From the NCBI RefSeq assembly GCF_028747985.1, contig NZ_CP118108.1, positions 4,742,501 to 4,805,000 on the forward strand: a stretch of 62,500 bases of DNA, in the 5' to 3' direction. The first letter of the stretch is position 1. Every line of letters begins with the position of its first letter. This DNA comes from Paenibacillus urinalis. Its GTDB lineage: Bacteria > Bacillota > Bacilli > Paenibacillales > Paenibacillaceae. The notes under the pieces are model-generated. The model saw nothing but the letters and a program-made list of their open reading frames with translations, searched no databases and was not told the DNA's origin. Made by a program: the position numbers and the translations under genes. Of this stretch, positions 51,832-62,250 are shown piece by piece.

Positions 51832-52563
51832 CTAATAACGATGTGACGTTTCATCTTCCTGACTCTTGTTCCGATTGCGTCTGCGTTGAATATAACGTTG
51901 TACACTATGAGACATACCGTATACGGCATATAACACCAAAGGAATAAATACAAACATGGATAATTGCTCAGAGAACAAAAATGCAAGTGCAATCGAAAAC
52001 AAAACAACCAGTGGAGCGATCCACACCGCTTTTTTGGGAATGCCTACCTTTTTGAAATTCGGATATTTCAGCGAGCTGATCATGAGATAGGACAACAGCA
52101 GTGTAGCCACCATCATAAAGGGAGCGGAAATATCTTTGTTAAATAAGGACAGCAGCGCAAGTACACCACCTGCCGCCGGTATAGGCAGTCCTGTGAAATA
52201 ACCGGGAATTCCGGGTTTAACATTAAATCGGGCTAACCTCAGTGCACCGCATATCGGAAATAGGCTGGTTACGATCCAGGCTATAGCTACCGGAGCTACC
52301 TGAAACGAGACGGTATACATCAGATAAGCCGGGGCGGCACCAAATGATACAATGTCAGACAGTGAATCCAGTTCTTTACCAAACTCACTTTGAGCATTCA
52401 GCGCCCTTGCAATCCGGCCATCTAAGCCATCAAGAAGCATAGCGATAACCACCATAAAAGCGGCAAGCGTATACTGATCTTCTGAGGCCAGCAAAATGGC
52501 AATCATTCCGAGTGATAAATTACCCAAGGTAAATAAATTCGGAATTGATTTCGTTATCATCAC
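51832..52563 (-). CDS. pssA: CDP-diacylglycerol-serine O-phosphatidyltransferase
   Basis: A 243-residue membrane enzyme making phosphatidylserine. The CDP-alcohol phosphotransferase signature is complete: DGLDGRIARALN, FGKELDSLSDIVSFG. About six to eight hydrophobic segments are followed by a basic tail (RRRNRNKSQ). In B. subtilis, pssA lies elsewhere with psd; here it follows disA by 53 bases and probably shares its transcript. Confidence 0.93.
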   Translation of the reverse strand: MMITKSIPNLFTLGNLSLGMIAILLASEDQYTLAAFMVVIAMLLDGLDGRIARALNAQSEFGKELDSLSDIVSFGAAPAYLMYTVSFQVAPVAIAWIVTSLFPICGALRLARFNVKPGIPGYFTGLPIPAAGGVLALLSLFNKDISAPFMMVATLLLSYLMISSLKYPNFKKVGIPKKAVWIAPLVVLFSIALAFLFSEQLSMFVFIPLVLYAVYGMSHSVQRYIQRRRNRNKSQEDETSHRY

Positions 52564-52616
52564 GTCACCTCATATGTGCGGCAATAAAAAAATAATCATC
52601 TGTCATTCTGGGTTAT

Positions 52617-53693
52617 TTATATCTGTCTGTCAATGAACATTTGCTCCTGCAGACGCTTCAAACCATCCTTAATCGTACGCGCACGTACTTCTCCGATACC
52701 GTCGACTTCGTCCAATTCTTCGATGGTTGCCATGATGACATGCGGCAGGTGTTCAAACTGCTCAACCAAATTATGAATGATGACATTTGGCAGGCGAGGA
52801 ATCTTGCTGAGAACACGGTACCCCCTTGGGGCCACTGATTCTTCTGAAGTCGCAGCTGATGCAGGATATCCGAGCAAACGAACAATATGGTGGGTATCCA
52901 GCAGTTCATCATCTGTTGAACGTTTAAGCCCACTCACGATCTCTTTGATCTTCTCATCGCTGTCATCCTTAGCATAGTCCTTATACAGAAGCATGGCTTC
53001 TTCTTCCGTATTGCTGACAAGCTCCTCCATCTGCATGGAGATAAGCCGCCCTTCATTTCCGAGCTCATTAATGTAGCGCTTGATCTCCATCTTGATTCGA
53101 AGCACCATTTCCACACGCTGAATGACATTCACAACCTCAGGTATGGTCACCAGCTCTTCAAATTCGGACGCGCTGAGATTCGTCAAGGATTGATTGAGCA
53201 CCGCCCTGTATTTCTCAAGCGTTTGTATCGCCTGATTTGCTTTCGTCAAAATTACACCGATTTCCTTCAATGCATACCGCAGTGTACCCTGGTAGAGCGT
53301 AATAATATTACGTCTTTGTGATATGGATACAACGAGCTTACCTGTCTGCTTGGCAACTCTTTCGGCAGTTCTGTGGCGAATTCCTGTCTCTGAAGACGAA
53401 ATAGAGGAATCAGGAATCAACTGTGTATTTGCATACAAAATTCGTTTTAAATCCTCACTTAAGATAATGGCTCCGTCCATCTTGGCCAGCTCATATAGAT
53501 AGTTTGGAGAGAAATCACAATTGATCGAAAAACCGCCGTCCACAACCTCCATAACCTCAGGACTGTAACCAACGACGATCAGCGCACCCGTTTTTGCACG
53601 CAATACGTTCTCCAGTCCCTCTCTAAATGGCGTTCCGGGCGCAACCAATCTTAAGAGATCATTCATTTTATCCAATTGGCTCGATTCTTTCAT
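52617..53693 (-). CDS. disA: DNA integrity scanning diadenylate cyclase DisA
   Basis: A 358-residue cyclic-di-AMP synthase. The DAC domain has [10 protein letters not shown] (DGA motif) and [12 protein letters not shown] (RHR motif). A helical linker and a C-terminal helix-hairpin-helix domain ([15 protein letters not shown]) bind branched DNA. It follows radA by 13 bases, the same order as in B. subtilis. Confidence 0.97.
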   Translation of the reverse strand: MKESSQLDKMNDLLRLVAPGTPFREGLENVLRAKTGALIVVGYSPEVMEVVDGGFSINCDFSPNYLYELAKMDGAIILSEDLKRILYANTQLIPDSSISSSETGIRHRTAERVAKQTGKLVVSISQRRNIITLYQGTLRYALKEIGVILTKANQAIQTLEKYRAVLNQSLTNLSASEFEELVTIPEVVNVIQRVEMVLRIKMEIKRYINELGNEGRLISMQMEELVSNTEEEAMLLYKDYAKDDSDEKIKEIVSGLKRSTDDELLDTHHIVRLLGYPASAATSEESVAPRGYRVLSKIPRLPNVIIHNLVEQFEHLPHVIMATIEELDEVDGIGEVRARTIKDGLKRLQEQMFIDRQI

Positions 53694-53706
53694 CTTTCAA
53701 TGCCCC

Positions 53707-55074
53707 CTAATCTAAAGCAACCGCTAGTGCATCTCCGACGGTGTTTACACCGATAAGTTCTATTCCCTTCGGGTGCTTCCAGCCTTTTAGGCTCTTCTCT
53801 GGCATAATCACCCGTTTGAATCCAAGCTTCTGCGCTTCTTTTGCTCTCTGCTCCGCACGAGACACGGCCCGGACCTCGCCTGTAAGACCTACCTCTCCAA
53901 ACACAACATCAAAAGGTTTGGTCGGCATATCCCGGAAGCTGGATGCGACACTGACGGCAACCGCCAGATCAATAGCAGGTTCATCCAGCTTCACCCCTCC
54001 GGCGACGTTTATATAAGCATCCTGGTTCTGTAAGAACATACCCTGGCGCTTTTCCAATACGGCGATAATAAGAGCCATACGATTGTAATCTACACCGGTA
54101 GCCATACGTCTTGGAGAAGGGAATTGGGTTGCGGATACCAGCGCCTGAAGCTCAACAAGCATTGGACGGGTCCCTTCCATGCTGGCAGCAACAGTAGAGC
54201 CTGCTACCCCAAGCGGTCGTTCAGACAAGAACATCTCGGATGGATTGGCAACCTCGGTTAACCCGATTTCACCCATCTCAAAAATCCCCATTTCATTGGT
54301 TGAGCCAAAACGGTTCTTCACCGCACGAAGCAGCCGGTACGTATGATGTCTCTCGCCTTCAAAATAGAGCACACAATCCACCATATGCTCAAGCATTCGC
54401 GGTCCTGCAATAGCACCTTCCTTAGTAACATGCCCTACAAGCACGGTCGCAATGCCCTGACCTTTGGCGATTCGCATAAATCTTGATGTACATTCTCTAA
54501 CTTGTGCCACACTGCCCGGTGCACTCGTAATTTCTGGTAAATATACCGTTTGAATGGAGTCAATGACTAAGAAATGCGGCTCTACCTGTTTGACTGCTTC
54601 CTCAATCCGTTCCATATTTGTTTCGCTGAGCACATACAGCTCAGGAGACAATGCTTCCAGTCGATCCGCCCTCAGCTTCGTCTGCCTAACCGATTCCTCA
54701 CCGGAAATATACAGCACGCGCAGTCCTGCTGTGGTCATGGCATGGGAGGTTTGCAACAGTAATGTAGATTTACCGATGCCCGGATCTCCGCCGACCAGAA
54801 CAAGAGAGCCCGGAACGACGCCGCCGCCGAGCACTCGATTCAGCTCTTTAATACCCGTCAGGATGCGGGGCTCCTGGTCACTCTCTATGTTTATGATGGG
54901 CTGAGGCTTTTCTTTACTATCAAAAAGGGAAGAACCTCTCCCTTGTGTCTTAACGATACTTTCGGTTTCCTCCACCATGGAGTTCCAGGACTGACATCCT
55001 GGACATTTACCGTACCATTTAGGGGCTTCATAGCCGCATTCAGTACAATAAAATTTCGTTTTAACTTTAGCCAC
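53707..55074 (-). CDS. radA: DNA repair protein RadA
   Basis: A 455-residue RecA-like branch-migration factor. It has an N-terminal zinc finger (CTECG...CPGC), Walker [13 protein letters not shown], the RadA-specific [11 protein letters not shown] and a Lon-protease-like C-terminal domain with [20 protein letters not shown]. It begins the radA-disA-pssA group after the clpC terminator. Confidence 0.97.
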   Translation of the reverse strand: MAKVKTKFYCTECGYEAPKWYGKCPGCQSWNSMVEETESIVKTQGRGSSLFDSKEKPQPIINIESDQEPRILTGIKELNRVLGGGVVPGSLVLVGGDPGIGKSTLLLQTSHAMTTAGLRVLYISGEESVRQTKLRADRLEALSPELYVLSETNMERIEEAVKQVEPHFLVIDSIQTVYLPEITSAPGSVAQVRECTSRFMRIAKGQGIATVLVGHVTKEGAIAGPRMLEHMVDCVLYFEGERHHTYRLLRAVKNRFGSTNEMGIFEMGEIGLTEVANPSEMFLSERPLGVAGSTVAASMEGTRPMLVELQALVSATQFPSPRRMATGVDYNRMALIIAVLEKRQGMFLQNQDAYINVAGGVKLDEPAIDLAVAVSVASSFRDMPTKPFDVVFGEVGLTGEVRAVSRAEQRAKEAQKLGFKRVIMPEKSLKGWKHPKGIELIGVNTVGDALAVALD

Positions 55075-55272
55075 TTCACTTCTCCTTATTTTTACACTAT
55101 TCGACTATAATCGTCTTAAAGTGCAAATGCCGAATTTACTAAAAAAGGATTTAATAAAAGTTTAACATTGAATGCATTTTGACGTAAAGCTTAATTGCCA
55201 AACTTTACACAGGATGTATTTTTTCCAAGTCATCCATCTTGATTTGATGTCTATCAAGTATGCATTTTCCTT

Positions 55273-55312
55273 AAAAAAAGGGTTCTTATCGCTCACGCGA
55301 CAAGAACCCTTT
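55273..55312 (-). terminator. Terminator of the ctsR-clpC operon
   Basis: On the minus strand, AAAGGGTTCTTGTCG pairs with CGATAAGAACCCTTT (one G-U) across a six-base loop, followed by four T. It lies about 70 bases after clpC. The rest of the 55075-55383 gap is AT-rich and I see no clear radA promoter. Confidence 0.85.
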
Positions 55313-55383
55313 CCAACATTTTTAATTATACATGTGGCATGGATCAATCAAATCTTAAGTTCATTCTATCCAGATGTAACAAT

Positions 55384-57837
55384 TTATGAAGAACTTGTAG
55401 GTGTAGATACACTATCTTTTTTGGTGACCACCAAACTTCCTTCATCCACATCAATAAGCAGAGAATCACCCTTTGTCACATTACCCGTGAGCAGCTCTTC
55501 GGAGAGCCGGTCTTCAATATGCTTCTGAATGGCTCTGCGGAGTGGTCTTGCCCCGTAAGCAGGATCAAAGCCTTCTTTGGCAAGGAATGCCTTCGCTTGA
55601 TCTGTCAGCTCAAAGTCAACATCATACTCACGCAGACGTTTACGCAGCTCCTCCGCCATCAGAGTAACAATCTCACCGATGTGCTTCTCCTCAAGGGAAT
55701 GGAACACGATAATCTCGTCAATCCGGTTTAGGAATTCGGGACGGAAGCTCTTCTTCAGCTCATCCATCACTTTCCCCTTCATGTTGTCATAATTCGCACC
55801 TGCATCTACAACGGCTGTAAAGCCCAGCGTAGAATTACGCTTAATAGCATCTGCACCTACGTTCGAAGTCAAGATGATGAGCGTGTTGCGGAAATCGACT
55901 ACACGGCCCTTCGAATCTGTCAGACGGCCGTCTTCCAGCACTTGAAGCAGGATATTGAATACTTCCGGATGGGCTTTTTCAATCTCATCCAGCAGAACGA
56001 CAGAGTATGGCTTACGGCGCACCTTTTCAGTCAGCTGCCCGCCTTCTTCATAGCCTACATATCCCGGAGGAGCTCCAACCAGTCTGGATGTGGAGTGCTT
56101 CTCCATATATTCAGACATATCAATCCGGATGACAGCATTCTCATCGCCAAACATCGATTCAGCAAGGGCGCGAGCAAGCTCTGTCTTACCTACCCCAGTT
56201 GGTCCCAGGAAGATAAAGGAGCCCATCGGACGTTTCGGGTCTTTCAGACCTGCACGTGCCCGGCGGATTGCACGGCTGACCGCTTTAACGGCTTCATCCT
56301 GCCCGATAACACGCTCATGCAGGATTCCTTCCATGTTCATCAGTCGATCCGTTTCTTCCTGCTTCAGCTTATTGACAGGAACCCCCGTCCAGCTGGCTAC
56401 GACCTGTGCGATATCCTCAGGTGTGACCTCGGAGTCAGTACGACCTTGTTTTTCCTTCCACTGATTCTTCGTTACATCAAGCTCTTCGCGAATTTTCTGC
56501 TCTGTATCTCGCAGGGCAGCAGCCTTCTCGAATTCCTGACTTTGAACAGCCGAATCCTTTTCTTTACGAATATCATCGAGTCTGTTCTCAAGCTGCTTGA
56601 GATTAGGCGGTACCGTATAAGAGTTAAGTCTTACTTTGGAGCCCGCTTCATCAATCAGGTCAATGGCTTTGTCCGGCAGGAACCGGTCTGTAATGTAACG
56701 GTCCGACAATTTAACTGCCTGTTCAATCGCCTCATCCGTAATTTTCACACGGTGATGCGCTTCATAACGATCTCTCAAGCCGTGCAATATTTGAATCGCT
56801 TCATCCACGGATGGCTGATCCACATTAATCGGTTGGAAACGACGCTCAAGTGCAGCATCTTTTTCAATATATTTACGATACTCATCCAGAGTAGTCGCAC
56901 CAATACATTGCAGTTCTCCGCGAGCCAGAGCCGGCTTCAGAATGTTGGAAGCGTCAATAGCTCCTTCTGCTCCCCCTGCTCCAATAAGTGTATGCAGTTC
57001 ATCAATGAAGAGAATAATATTGCCTGCCTGACGGATCTCATCCATAATCTTTTTCAATCTGTCTTCAAATTCACCACGGTATTTCGTTCCTGCAACAACG
57101 GAGCCCATATCCAGGGTCATTACGCGTTTGTCACGCAGCGTTTCAGGAATTTCGTTGGCGATAATTTTCTGAGCCAGACCTTCCGCTATTGCTGTTTTAC
57201 CTACTCCTGGTTCACCGATTAGTACCGGGTTGTTCTTTGTACGACGGCTGAGCACTTGAATAACACGCTCGATCTCTTTACTCCGGCCAATTACCGGATC
57301 AAGGTTGCCTTCCTTCGCAATGGAAGTAAGATCACGTGCAAGGCTGTCCAGTGTTGGTGTACTCACGTTAGCTTGTGCTCCATTATGACTGGACACCGCT
57401 TCGCTGCTTCCAAGCAATTGAAGTACTTGCTGACGAGCTTTGTTCAGGCTGATGCCCAGGTTGTTCAGTACGCGTGCTGCAACCCCTTCACCTTCACGGA
57501 TCAGCCCGAGTAGAATATGTTCGGTTCCAACGTAGGTGTGGCCCAATTTACGAGCTTCATCCATCGAAAGTTCAATCACTTTCTTCGCACGTGGTGTATA
57601 TGCAATATTCGTAGGCTGCTCTTGACCGCGGCCAATGAGCGTTTCTACTTCATCTTGAATTTTTTCAAGTCCTAGACCCAGACCGATAAGAGCTTTGGCA
57701 GCAATGCCTTCACCTTCACGAATCAGGCCGAGCAAAATATGTTCGGTACCGATGTTATTATGACCTAAACGAACCGCTTCTTCTTGAGCTAAAGCCAGCA
57801 CTTTTTGCGCTCGTTCTGTAAATCTTCCAAACATCAT
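55384..57837 (-). CDS. clpC: ATP-dependent Clp protease ATPase subunit ClpC
   Basis: An 817-residue class I Hsp100. The N-terminal double Clp_N repeat ([20 protein letters not shown], then [20 protein letters not shown]) is followed by AAA1 ([13 protein letters not shown]), a middle UVR-containing domain (about residues 410-470) that binds adaptor MecA or McsB, and AAA2 ([13 protein letters not shown]). It unfolds substrates, including arginine-phosphorylated proteins, for ClpP. It is the last gene of the CtsR operon. Confidence 0.98.
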   Translation of the reverse strand: MMFGRFTERAQKVLALAQEEAVRLGHNNIGTEHILLGLIREGEGIAAKALIGLGLGLEKIQDEVETLIGRGQEQPTNIAYTPRAKKVIELSMDEARKLGHTYVGTEHILLGLIREGEGVAARVLNNLGISLNKARQQVLQLLGSSEAVSSHNGAQANVSTPTLDSLARDLTSIAKEGNLDPVIGRSKEIERVIQVLSRRTKNNPVLIGEPGVGKTAIAEGLAQKIIANEIPETLRDKRVMTLDMGSVVAGTKYRGEFEDRLKKIMDEIRQAGNIILFIDELHTLIGAGGAEGAIDASNILKPALARGELQCIGATTLDEYRKYIEKDAALERRFQPINVDQPSVDEAIQILHGLRDRYEAHHRVKITDEAIEQAVKLSDRYITDRFLPDKAIDLIDEAGSKVRLNSYTVPPNLKQLENRLDDIRKEKDSAVQSQEFEKAAALRDTEQKIREELDVTKNQWKEKQGRTDSEVTPEDIAQVVASWTGVPVNKLKQEETDRLMNMEGILHERVIGQDEAVKAVSRAIRRARAGLKDPKRPMGSFIFLGPTGVGKTELARALAESMFGDENAVIRIDMSEYMEKHSTSRLVGAPPGYVGYEEGGQLTEKVRRKPYSVVLLDEIEKAHPEVFNILLQVLEDGRLTDSKGRVVDFRNTLIILTSNVGADAIKRNSTLGFTAVVDAGANYDNMKGKVMDELKKSFRPEFLNRIDEIIVFHSLEEKHIGEIVTLMAEELRKRLREYDVDFELTDQAKAFLAKEGFDPAYGARPLRRAIQKHIEDRLSEELLTGNVTKGDSLLIDVDEGSLVVTKKDSVSTPTSSS

Positions 57838-58030
57838 AGTTCTTGCACCTCCACAAGTTTAATTGCCTATATCTCTATCCAGATTGCCCGTCACGGACAG
57901 CTCTGGCCGACAATCGTCGGTATCATCCCAAGCCGATTGCGAACTGCCTGTTATCTAAGGCAAGATCAGCACTCAGCCGGGTTATTACTGTTATAATATC
58001 CATCAAAATAACGCATTTCTCTGACGAGTT

Positions 58031-59101
58031 CTAATGCTTAAGAACATCTCGTATCATTTGTGCACGGTAGATGTCTCTCGCATTCGGATCCAGGACTTCT
58101 TCACCGAATTTCTTCTGCAGAAAACCCGGTTGAGTCATGACATTCAGTTCATTCATTTGAACAATAGAGGGCTCTTCAATCAATCCAAGATCAATGCCCA
58201 ATCGAACATCTGATAAGCGCTGTGCAGCTTCCTTGGAATCCATGATCACCGCATGGGATAGAATCCCGTAAGAGCGCATAACCCGGTCCATAATCCGCTG
58301 CTTCGAATCACGCATCAGTCTCTCGCGTGCATTTCGCTCATGACCAATGATCTGAAGAACGACACTATATAAGTTCTCAATGATTTCAGCTTCAGACTGT
58401 CCTAATGTAATTTGATTCGATATTTGAAACAGATTTCCTGTCGCCTCACTGCCTTCTCCATAAATTCCGCGAACCGCGAGACCTACTTGTGATACGGCAG
58501 TAAGCACTCGGCTAATTTGCTTCGTCATGACAAGAGCCGGTAAATGCATCATTACGGAAGCTCGGAGACCTGTACCTACATTGGTAGGACAGCTCGTTAG
58601 ATAGCCTCTTCGGTCATCAAATGAATAATCGATATGGGCTTCGAACACATCATCAATCGCTGATGCCCTCTTCCATGCCTCCTGCACCTGGAAACCTGGG
58701 AATAAACATTGGATACGCAAGTGATCCTCTTCATTCACCATAATGCTGATGGATTCATCTTCACTGAGTATAACAGCTCCGTTTCTCGATTCGTTCGCAA
58801 GATCGGGGCTGATCAAATGTTTTTCGACCAGAACTTCTTTATCGAATTGATCCAGTTCATTCAAATTCAGTACATGGAATTCACCAAACTTATGAACTTC
58901 CTCAAAGCCAAGCACATCAATAAGGTTACGACGTACTTCTCTCGACTGCTCTTCTGTAGCCAGCATTGGAAACGGAAAGCTCTGCACATTACGAGCGACT
59001 CTTACCCGGCTACTGATTACGATTTCTGAGTCAGCAGCGGTATTCCGCATCCAATCACTAAGTGGTTTTTCGGTAAACCGGATATCCGACATGGTGCACA
59101 C
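58031..59101 (-). CDS. mcsB: Protein arginine kinase McsB
   Basis: A 356-residue phosphagen-kinase-like enzyme. It phosphorylates arginine on CtsR and other proteins, marking them for ClpCP. SSRVRVARNVQSFPFP is the N-terminal nucleotide site, CPTNVGTGLRASVMMHLPAL the core motif, and RGIYGEGSEATGNLFQISNQ the substrate loop. The spacer to clpC is 193 bases, without a clear terminator; it holds a CCGACGATTGTCGG hairpin. Confidence 0.95.
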   Translation of the reverse strand: MCTMSDIRFTEKPLSDWMRNTAADSEIVISSRVRVARNVQSFPFPMLATEEQSREVRRNLIDVLGFEEVHKFGEFHVLNLNELDQFDKEVLVEKHLISPDLANESRNGAVILSEDESISIMVNEEDHLRIQCLFPGFQVQEAWKRASAIDDVFEAHIDYSFDDRRGYLTSCPTNVGTGLRASVMMHLPALVMTKQISRVLTAVSQVGLAVRGIYGEGSEATGNLFQISNQITLGQSEAEIIENLYSVVLQIIGHERNARERLMRDSKQRIMDRVMRSYGILSHAVIMDSKEAAQRLSDVRLGIDLGLIEEPSIVQMNELNVMTQPGFLQKKFGEEVLDPNARDIYRAQMIRDVLKH

Positions 59102-59123
59102 CTCCTTACTTTATTACCAAACT

Positions 59124-59645
59124 TTACTCTTGTGCTATCTCTTTTTCAAGCTCACGAATCTGGTCACGCAGTTTAGCGGCCTCCTCGAACTCTTGAAGAT
59201 TGATCTTCTCCTGCATTTCACGCTTCAATTCATCCGCTCTGCGTTTAAGGTGAATTTTCTCGCCTGCACGAACCGGCACTTTCCCGATATGTGTGGTGTT
59301 GCCATGTACGCGTTTCAGAAGCGGATCCAAGCGACTGGAGAAATGATTGTAGCAGGAACTGCAGCCAAACCGATTAAGCTTACTGAACTGACTAAATGTC
59401 ATTCCGCATTGCTCACAACGAAGCGTTTCCGGAGAGGGAGCTCCAGCTGTTTTATACTTGCCTGACTCAAAGTCCATAAGCCCTGACAAAAGTCCGTGAA
59501 TGGAAAAACCGTTGGAGATCCCTGAAATATGGTCACCTTTTTCCTTAGCACAGTTCTCACAAATATGAAATTCCGTCTTCTCTCCGTTTACTATCTTCGT
59601 AAAATGGAGCGTAGCCGGGCGTTCATTACATTGTTGACACATCAT
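59124..59645 (-). CDS. mcsA: McsA, zinc-binding activator of McsB
   Basis: A 173-residue adaptor with four zinc CxxC pairs (CQQC, CENC, CEQC, CSSC) in the first 100 residues. A UVR domain lies at the C-terminus (LQEFEEAAKLRDQIRELEKE). It activates the arginine kinase McsB and is controlled by CtsR in turn. Confidence 0.95.
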   Translation of the reverse strand: MMCQQCNERPATLHFTKIVNGEKTEFHICENCAKEKGDHISGISNGFSIHGLLSGLMDFESGKYKTAGAPSPETLRCEQCGMTFSQFSKLNRFGCSSCYNHFSSRLDPLLKRVHGNTTHIGKVPVRAGEKIHLKRRADELKREMQEKINLQEFEEAAKLRDQIRELEKEIAQE

Positions 59646-59695
59646 GACCGCTTACCTCCTTTGCTTCACTTTCTTGATCATATGAACAATCCTAT

Positions 59696-60157
59696 TCATT
59701 TGCCCAAGACCGAGATCAGCATTGCTTTTAGCATTCGAGCGCGAATCTGATCACGATAGGGAAGTTTAATAAGCAGTACTTCTCGAGATATAGCCGCCTT
59801 GACCAAAGCAGCCTCTCTACGGTTGAGGAATCCGGCCTCTTCCAGCTGATAGATAAGCCCTTCTGCTGCCGTCTGATTAATCTCATCTCCAATATGCTGA
59901 TGAAAATGTCCATTTAGAGCAAACTGTGCAGGAAGCTCCACACGCTGAATGCGAATATATCCGCCTCCGCCACGCTTACTTTCCACTAGATAGCCTTTTT
60001 CAAGGGTAAACCTTGTGCTGATGACGTAATTAATCTGAGACGGTACACAAGAGAACTTATCAGCGAGATCGTTTCTTTGAATCTCAATCAAGCCCTCAGA
60101 GCTATCCTGCAAAATATTTTTCAGATATTGCTCGATAATATCAGAAATATTGCGCAT
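59696..60157 (-). CDS. ctsR: Transcriptional repressor CtsR
   Basis: A 153-residue repressor of clpC, clpP and clpE heat-shock genes. The winged helix-turn-helix has CVPSQINYVISTRFTLEKGY and the glycine-rich wing ESKRGGGGYIRI, whose Arg acts as the thermosensor. The start MRNISDIIEQYLKNILQD at 60155-60157 follows GGGGGAT. It is the first gene of its own autoregulated operon. Confidence 0.97.
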   Translation of the reverse strand: MRNISDIIEQYLKNILQDSSEGLIEIQRNDLADKFSCVPSQINYVISTRFTLEKGYLVESKRGGGGYIRIQRVELPAQFALNGHFHQHIGDEINQTAAEGLIYQLEEAGFLNRREAALVKAAISREVLLIKLPYRDQIRARMLKAMLISVLGK

Positions 60158-60373
60158 TCTACATCCCCCACTATATTTGCCCCTTAAATAACTTGAGTTC
60201 ATTACATTAAACTACACTAATCATCTGTATCTAAGGAAAAGGCTTCCCAACTGGGGTCACTACCCATCCTTGAAATTACCCATCTTGGACGGAGAACGAA
60301 TCTCATTCGCCTAGAAAACTCAATGTGACGCCCTGCATCCCTGATACTTCAAATCTGTTTGATCTCTGTTGAC

Positions 60374-60390
60374 TTTGACTTTCTTTGACT
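60374..60390 (-). promoter_or_regulatory. CtsR operator
   Basis: On the minus strand, AGTCAAA-GAA-AGTCAAA is an exact direct heptad repeat of the CtsR box. It lies just downstream of the -10, over the likely transcription start. A third partial heptad (GTCAAC) abuts it. Confidence 0.9.
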
Positions 60391-60398
60391 TTGTTTTC

Positions 60399-60426
60399 AT
60401 TATACCACATTATGTAGAATTCTCAA
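60399..60426 (-). promoter_or_regulatory. Promoter of the ctsR operon
   Basis: On the minus strand, TTGAGA (60421-60426), 16 bases and a perfect TATAAT (60399-60404), followed at once by the CtsR box. In the 60158-60555 gap, 60158-60373 is leader sequence with nothing else clear. Confidence 0.8.
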
Positions 60427-60476
60427 GAGGGGTTCCTTTTTCATTTTTCTCATTTTGACCTAAAATATGCGCCTTA

Positions 60477-60508
60477 CGAAAAAAACTCCCCTGAATTGTT
60501 CAGGAGAG
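60477..60508 (-). terminator. Terminator of the acetyltransferase gene
   Basis: On the minus strand, CTCTCCTGAA pairs with TTCAGGGGAG (one mismatch) across a three-base loop, followed by seven T. It lies about 50 bases after the gene. Confidence 0.85.
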
Positions 60509-60555
60509 CTCGTTCTTTCAAGGGTCTTACCTAATCTCAGCAGCCTCTAGTTAAA

Positions 60556-61722
60556 TTAGAAGAAGTCCATAAAAAATGTTCGGCATGCAGGAATCACATG
60601 ATCCAGTTGGGTTGCTCGGAGCGGATTACCTGCTAATCGTTCCATTAAATAAAGTTCCCGTGGCCGCTTGTAGCCCATAAACATCGCTGTAAAGGATTGG
60701 ATGTCGCCCGATACATCGGCAGTAGACTTGTCATCAGAAGAAAGAAGTTCTATATTACCCTGTCCATCCTCGTTTATAGTCAGGTGCCAAAATCCCGTAT
60801 TCCAGGATGCTACAGAATCCTCAACTTGGAGAACCAGATCCAAGCTCTGGTTTGCTTCAAACGGATATTGGGCAATAAAAGCTCTCAGATCAACAATACG
60901 TGCCATAAAATAAGGAACAAGCTCCTGCTTCACTCTCGGTTCAGGCAGCAGGAAGGGCAGCTCATCGTCTGAGGGTAACATGCTTAACTTAAACTGCTCA
61001 CTGGGATGGTTTGCAAAATACGTAAGCAGTGCTCGGCGCGCATTCTCATTCGAATAAACAAATTCATCGCATATAAGCTCTTTGTCTTTATTCTCATAAA
61101 GCACATATCCTTGCGGCTCTCCCTCAGGAGAGTAGTAAACGGCTGTATGCCCATCCCCATTCAGCACGGATCGTTTCCACCACGCCTCATCTCGAACCAA
61201 AGTGCCATTATAGCGACTTGCAAAAGATTGATACAACCCATCAAGTACAGCGATATCCGTTACATCGCGAACAACCTTCCCCTCGTATTCTACTCTTGGT
61301 GGAAGCTGGTGAGCTTGAATGAAATACCTTTTGTATTCGGCAAAGACCTCCCAGCCGTATTTACGGTAGAACGGTACCAAAAAAGGATGTAAGAAGGATA
61401 GGCTCTGTCCTTGATTCTTCATCTCCTGCAGCGCATGCTTGAGCAATTGGGCCACATGTCCCTTTCTACGGTTTTCCGGCCATGTGGCGACCCCAGCAAT
61501 GCCGCCCATATCAAATACTTTGCCGTTTACATATACTTGAAAAGGCAATAGAGTCAGCTTTGCTTGTAGTTCTTCATCATCAAACAAACCCCAGTACTGC
61601 TCAGGAACAAAGTGCTGTCTCCGCTGTTCCTTCTCCTCAGCAGTCAGCTTATATCTAAAAGCATATTCAGATAATTGTGTACTTACATCAAACTCTTCCA
61701 TCTTCAATTGCCGAATGACCAT
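60556..61722 (-). CDS. GNAT acetyltransferase, Eis-like
   Basis: A 388-residue protein. The N-terminal GNAT domain has the acetyl-CoA loop VATWPENRRKGHVAQLLKHA near residue 80 and the following FLHPFLVPFYRKYGWEVF. A second GNAT-like region and a C-terminal sterol-carrier-like domain follow. This three-part layout and the C-terminal aromatic end (residues near FFMDFF) fit the Eis family, whose mycobacterial member acetylates aminoglycosides and proteins. The substrate here is unknown. The ATG follows GAGGTGGAACC. It lies between an rRNA operon and ctsR. Confidence 0.85.
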   Translation of the reverse strand: MVIRQLKMEEFDVSTQLSEYAFRYKLTAEEKEQRRQHFVPEQYWGLFDDEELQAKLTLLPFQVYVNGKVFDMGGIAGVATWPENRRKGHVAQLLKHALQEMKNQGQSLSFLHPFLVPFYRKYGWEVFAEYKRYFIQAHQLPPRVEYEGKVVRDVTDIAVLDGLYQSFASRYNGTLVRDEAWWKRSVLNGDGHTAVYYSPEGEPQGYVLYENKDKELICDEFVYSNENARRALLTYFANHPSEQFKLSMLPSDDELPFLLPEPRVKQELVPYFMARIVDLRAFIAQYPFEANQSLDLVLQVEDSVASWNTGFWHLTINEDGQGNIELLSSDDKSTADVSGDIQSFTAMFMGYKRPRELYLMERLAGNPLRATQLDHVIPACRTFFMDFF

Positions 61723-61772
61723 GGTTCCACCTCGCGATTCATAATTTAGAAGGTTAGCTCAACTCTTGTCTT

Positions 61773-61800
61773 TATATATGAAAGTGAACAAAGGATCCAA
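61773..61800 (-). promoter_or_regulatory. Promoter candidate for the acetyltransferase gene
   Basis: On the minus strand, TTGGAT (61795-61800), 16 bases and TATATA (61773-61778) lie about 50 bases before the gene. Matches are moderate. Confidence 0.35.
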
Positions 61801-61871
61801 TCTAGCAAAAGTGTGTCAGATCTATATACAGATGTCAATCTGAAGAGTTATATAAGAAAGGTCCTGCAAGT

Positions 61872-61909
61872 AAAAAAAGACACTATCGAGTGTCATCGAT
61901 AGTGTCTTA
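61872..61909 (-). terminator. Terminator of the rRNA operon
   Basis: On the minus strand, AAGACACTATCG pairs with CGATAGTGTCTT (12 perfect pairs, eight-base loop), followed by five T. It starts six bases after the 5S rRNA. Confidence 0.92.
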
Positions 61910-61914
61910 TGTGT

Positions 61915-62031
61915 GCTTGGCAACGTCCTACTCTCCCAGGACCCTTCGGTCCAAGTACCATCGGCGCTGGAGGGCTTAACGATCGTGTTCGGGATGGGTA
62001 CGTGTGGAACCCCTCCGCTATCGCCACCAAA
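61915..62031 (-). rRNA. rrf: 5S ribosomal RNA
   Basis: About 117 bases. The minus-strand sequence begins TTTGGTGGCGATAGCGGAGG and ends AGTAGGACGTTGCCAAGC. Helix I forms between TTGGTGGC and GTTGCCAA. Conserved loop sequences such as CCCATCCCGAACACG are present. Ends are set by helix I and may be off by one or two bases. Confidence 0.95.
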
Positions 62032-62250
62032 CATGATTTTTCGAAGCTACGCTTCTCGAAATCGCTGCGAGAAAATATCAGTCCTTAGAAGGACATGCAG
62101 CTTAAATCTTACAAGGATTTGCTCCCTGAAAACTAGATACGAAACAATGAGCGATGTTAGAATCTTTGTTGACCCGGTTTTGTTCCGGGCCCCGAGAAAG
62201 TATTCGGATTTACCGTCGAAGCATTCGCTTCACTTTCTTGGGTATCTTTT
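62032..62250 (-). other. 23S-5S internal transcribed spacer
   Basis: 219 bases between the rRNAs, with no tRNA gene. It contains the spacer motif GTTTCGTATCTAGTTTTC (minus strand, about 62125-62142), common in Bacillota rRNA spacers. Arms near 62041-62082 and 62196-62244 can pair within the precursor. Confidence 0.7.

Noticed and set aside
51735..51947. A 70-codon plus-strand frame near pssA
   Set aside because: It starts inside the bidirectional terminator stem and runs antisense to pssA.
55942..57222. A 426-codon open frame on the plus strand opposite clpC
   Set aside because: It is the exact antisense of a highly conserved ATPase and has no domain-like sequence or ribosome-binding site; long antisense frames follow from codon bias.
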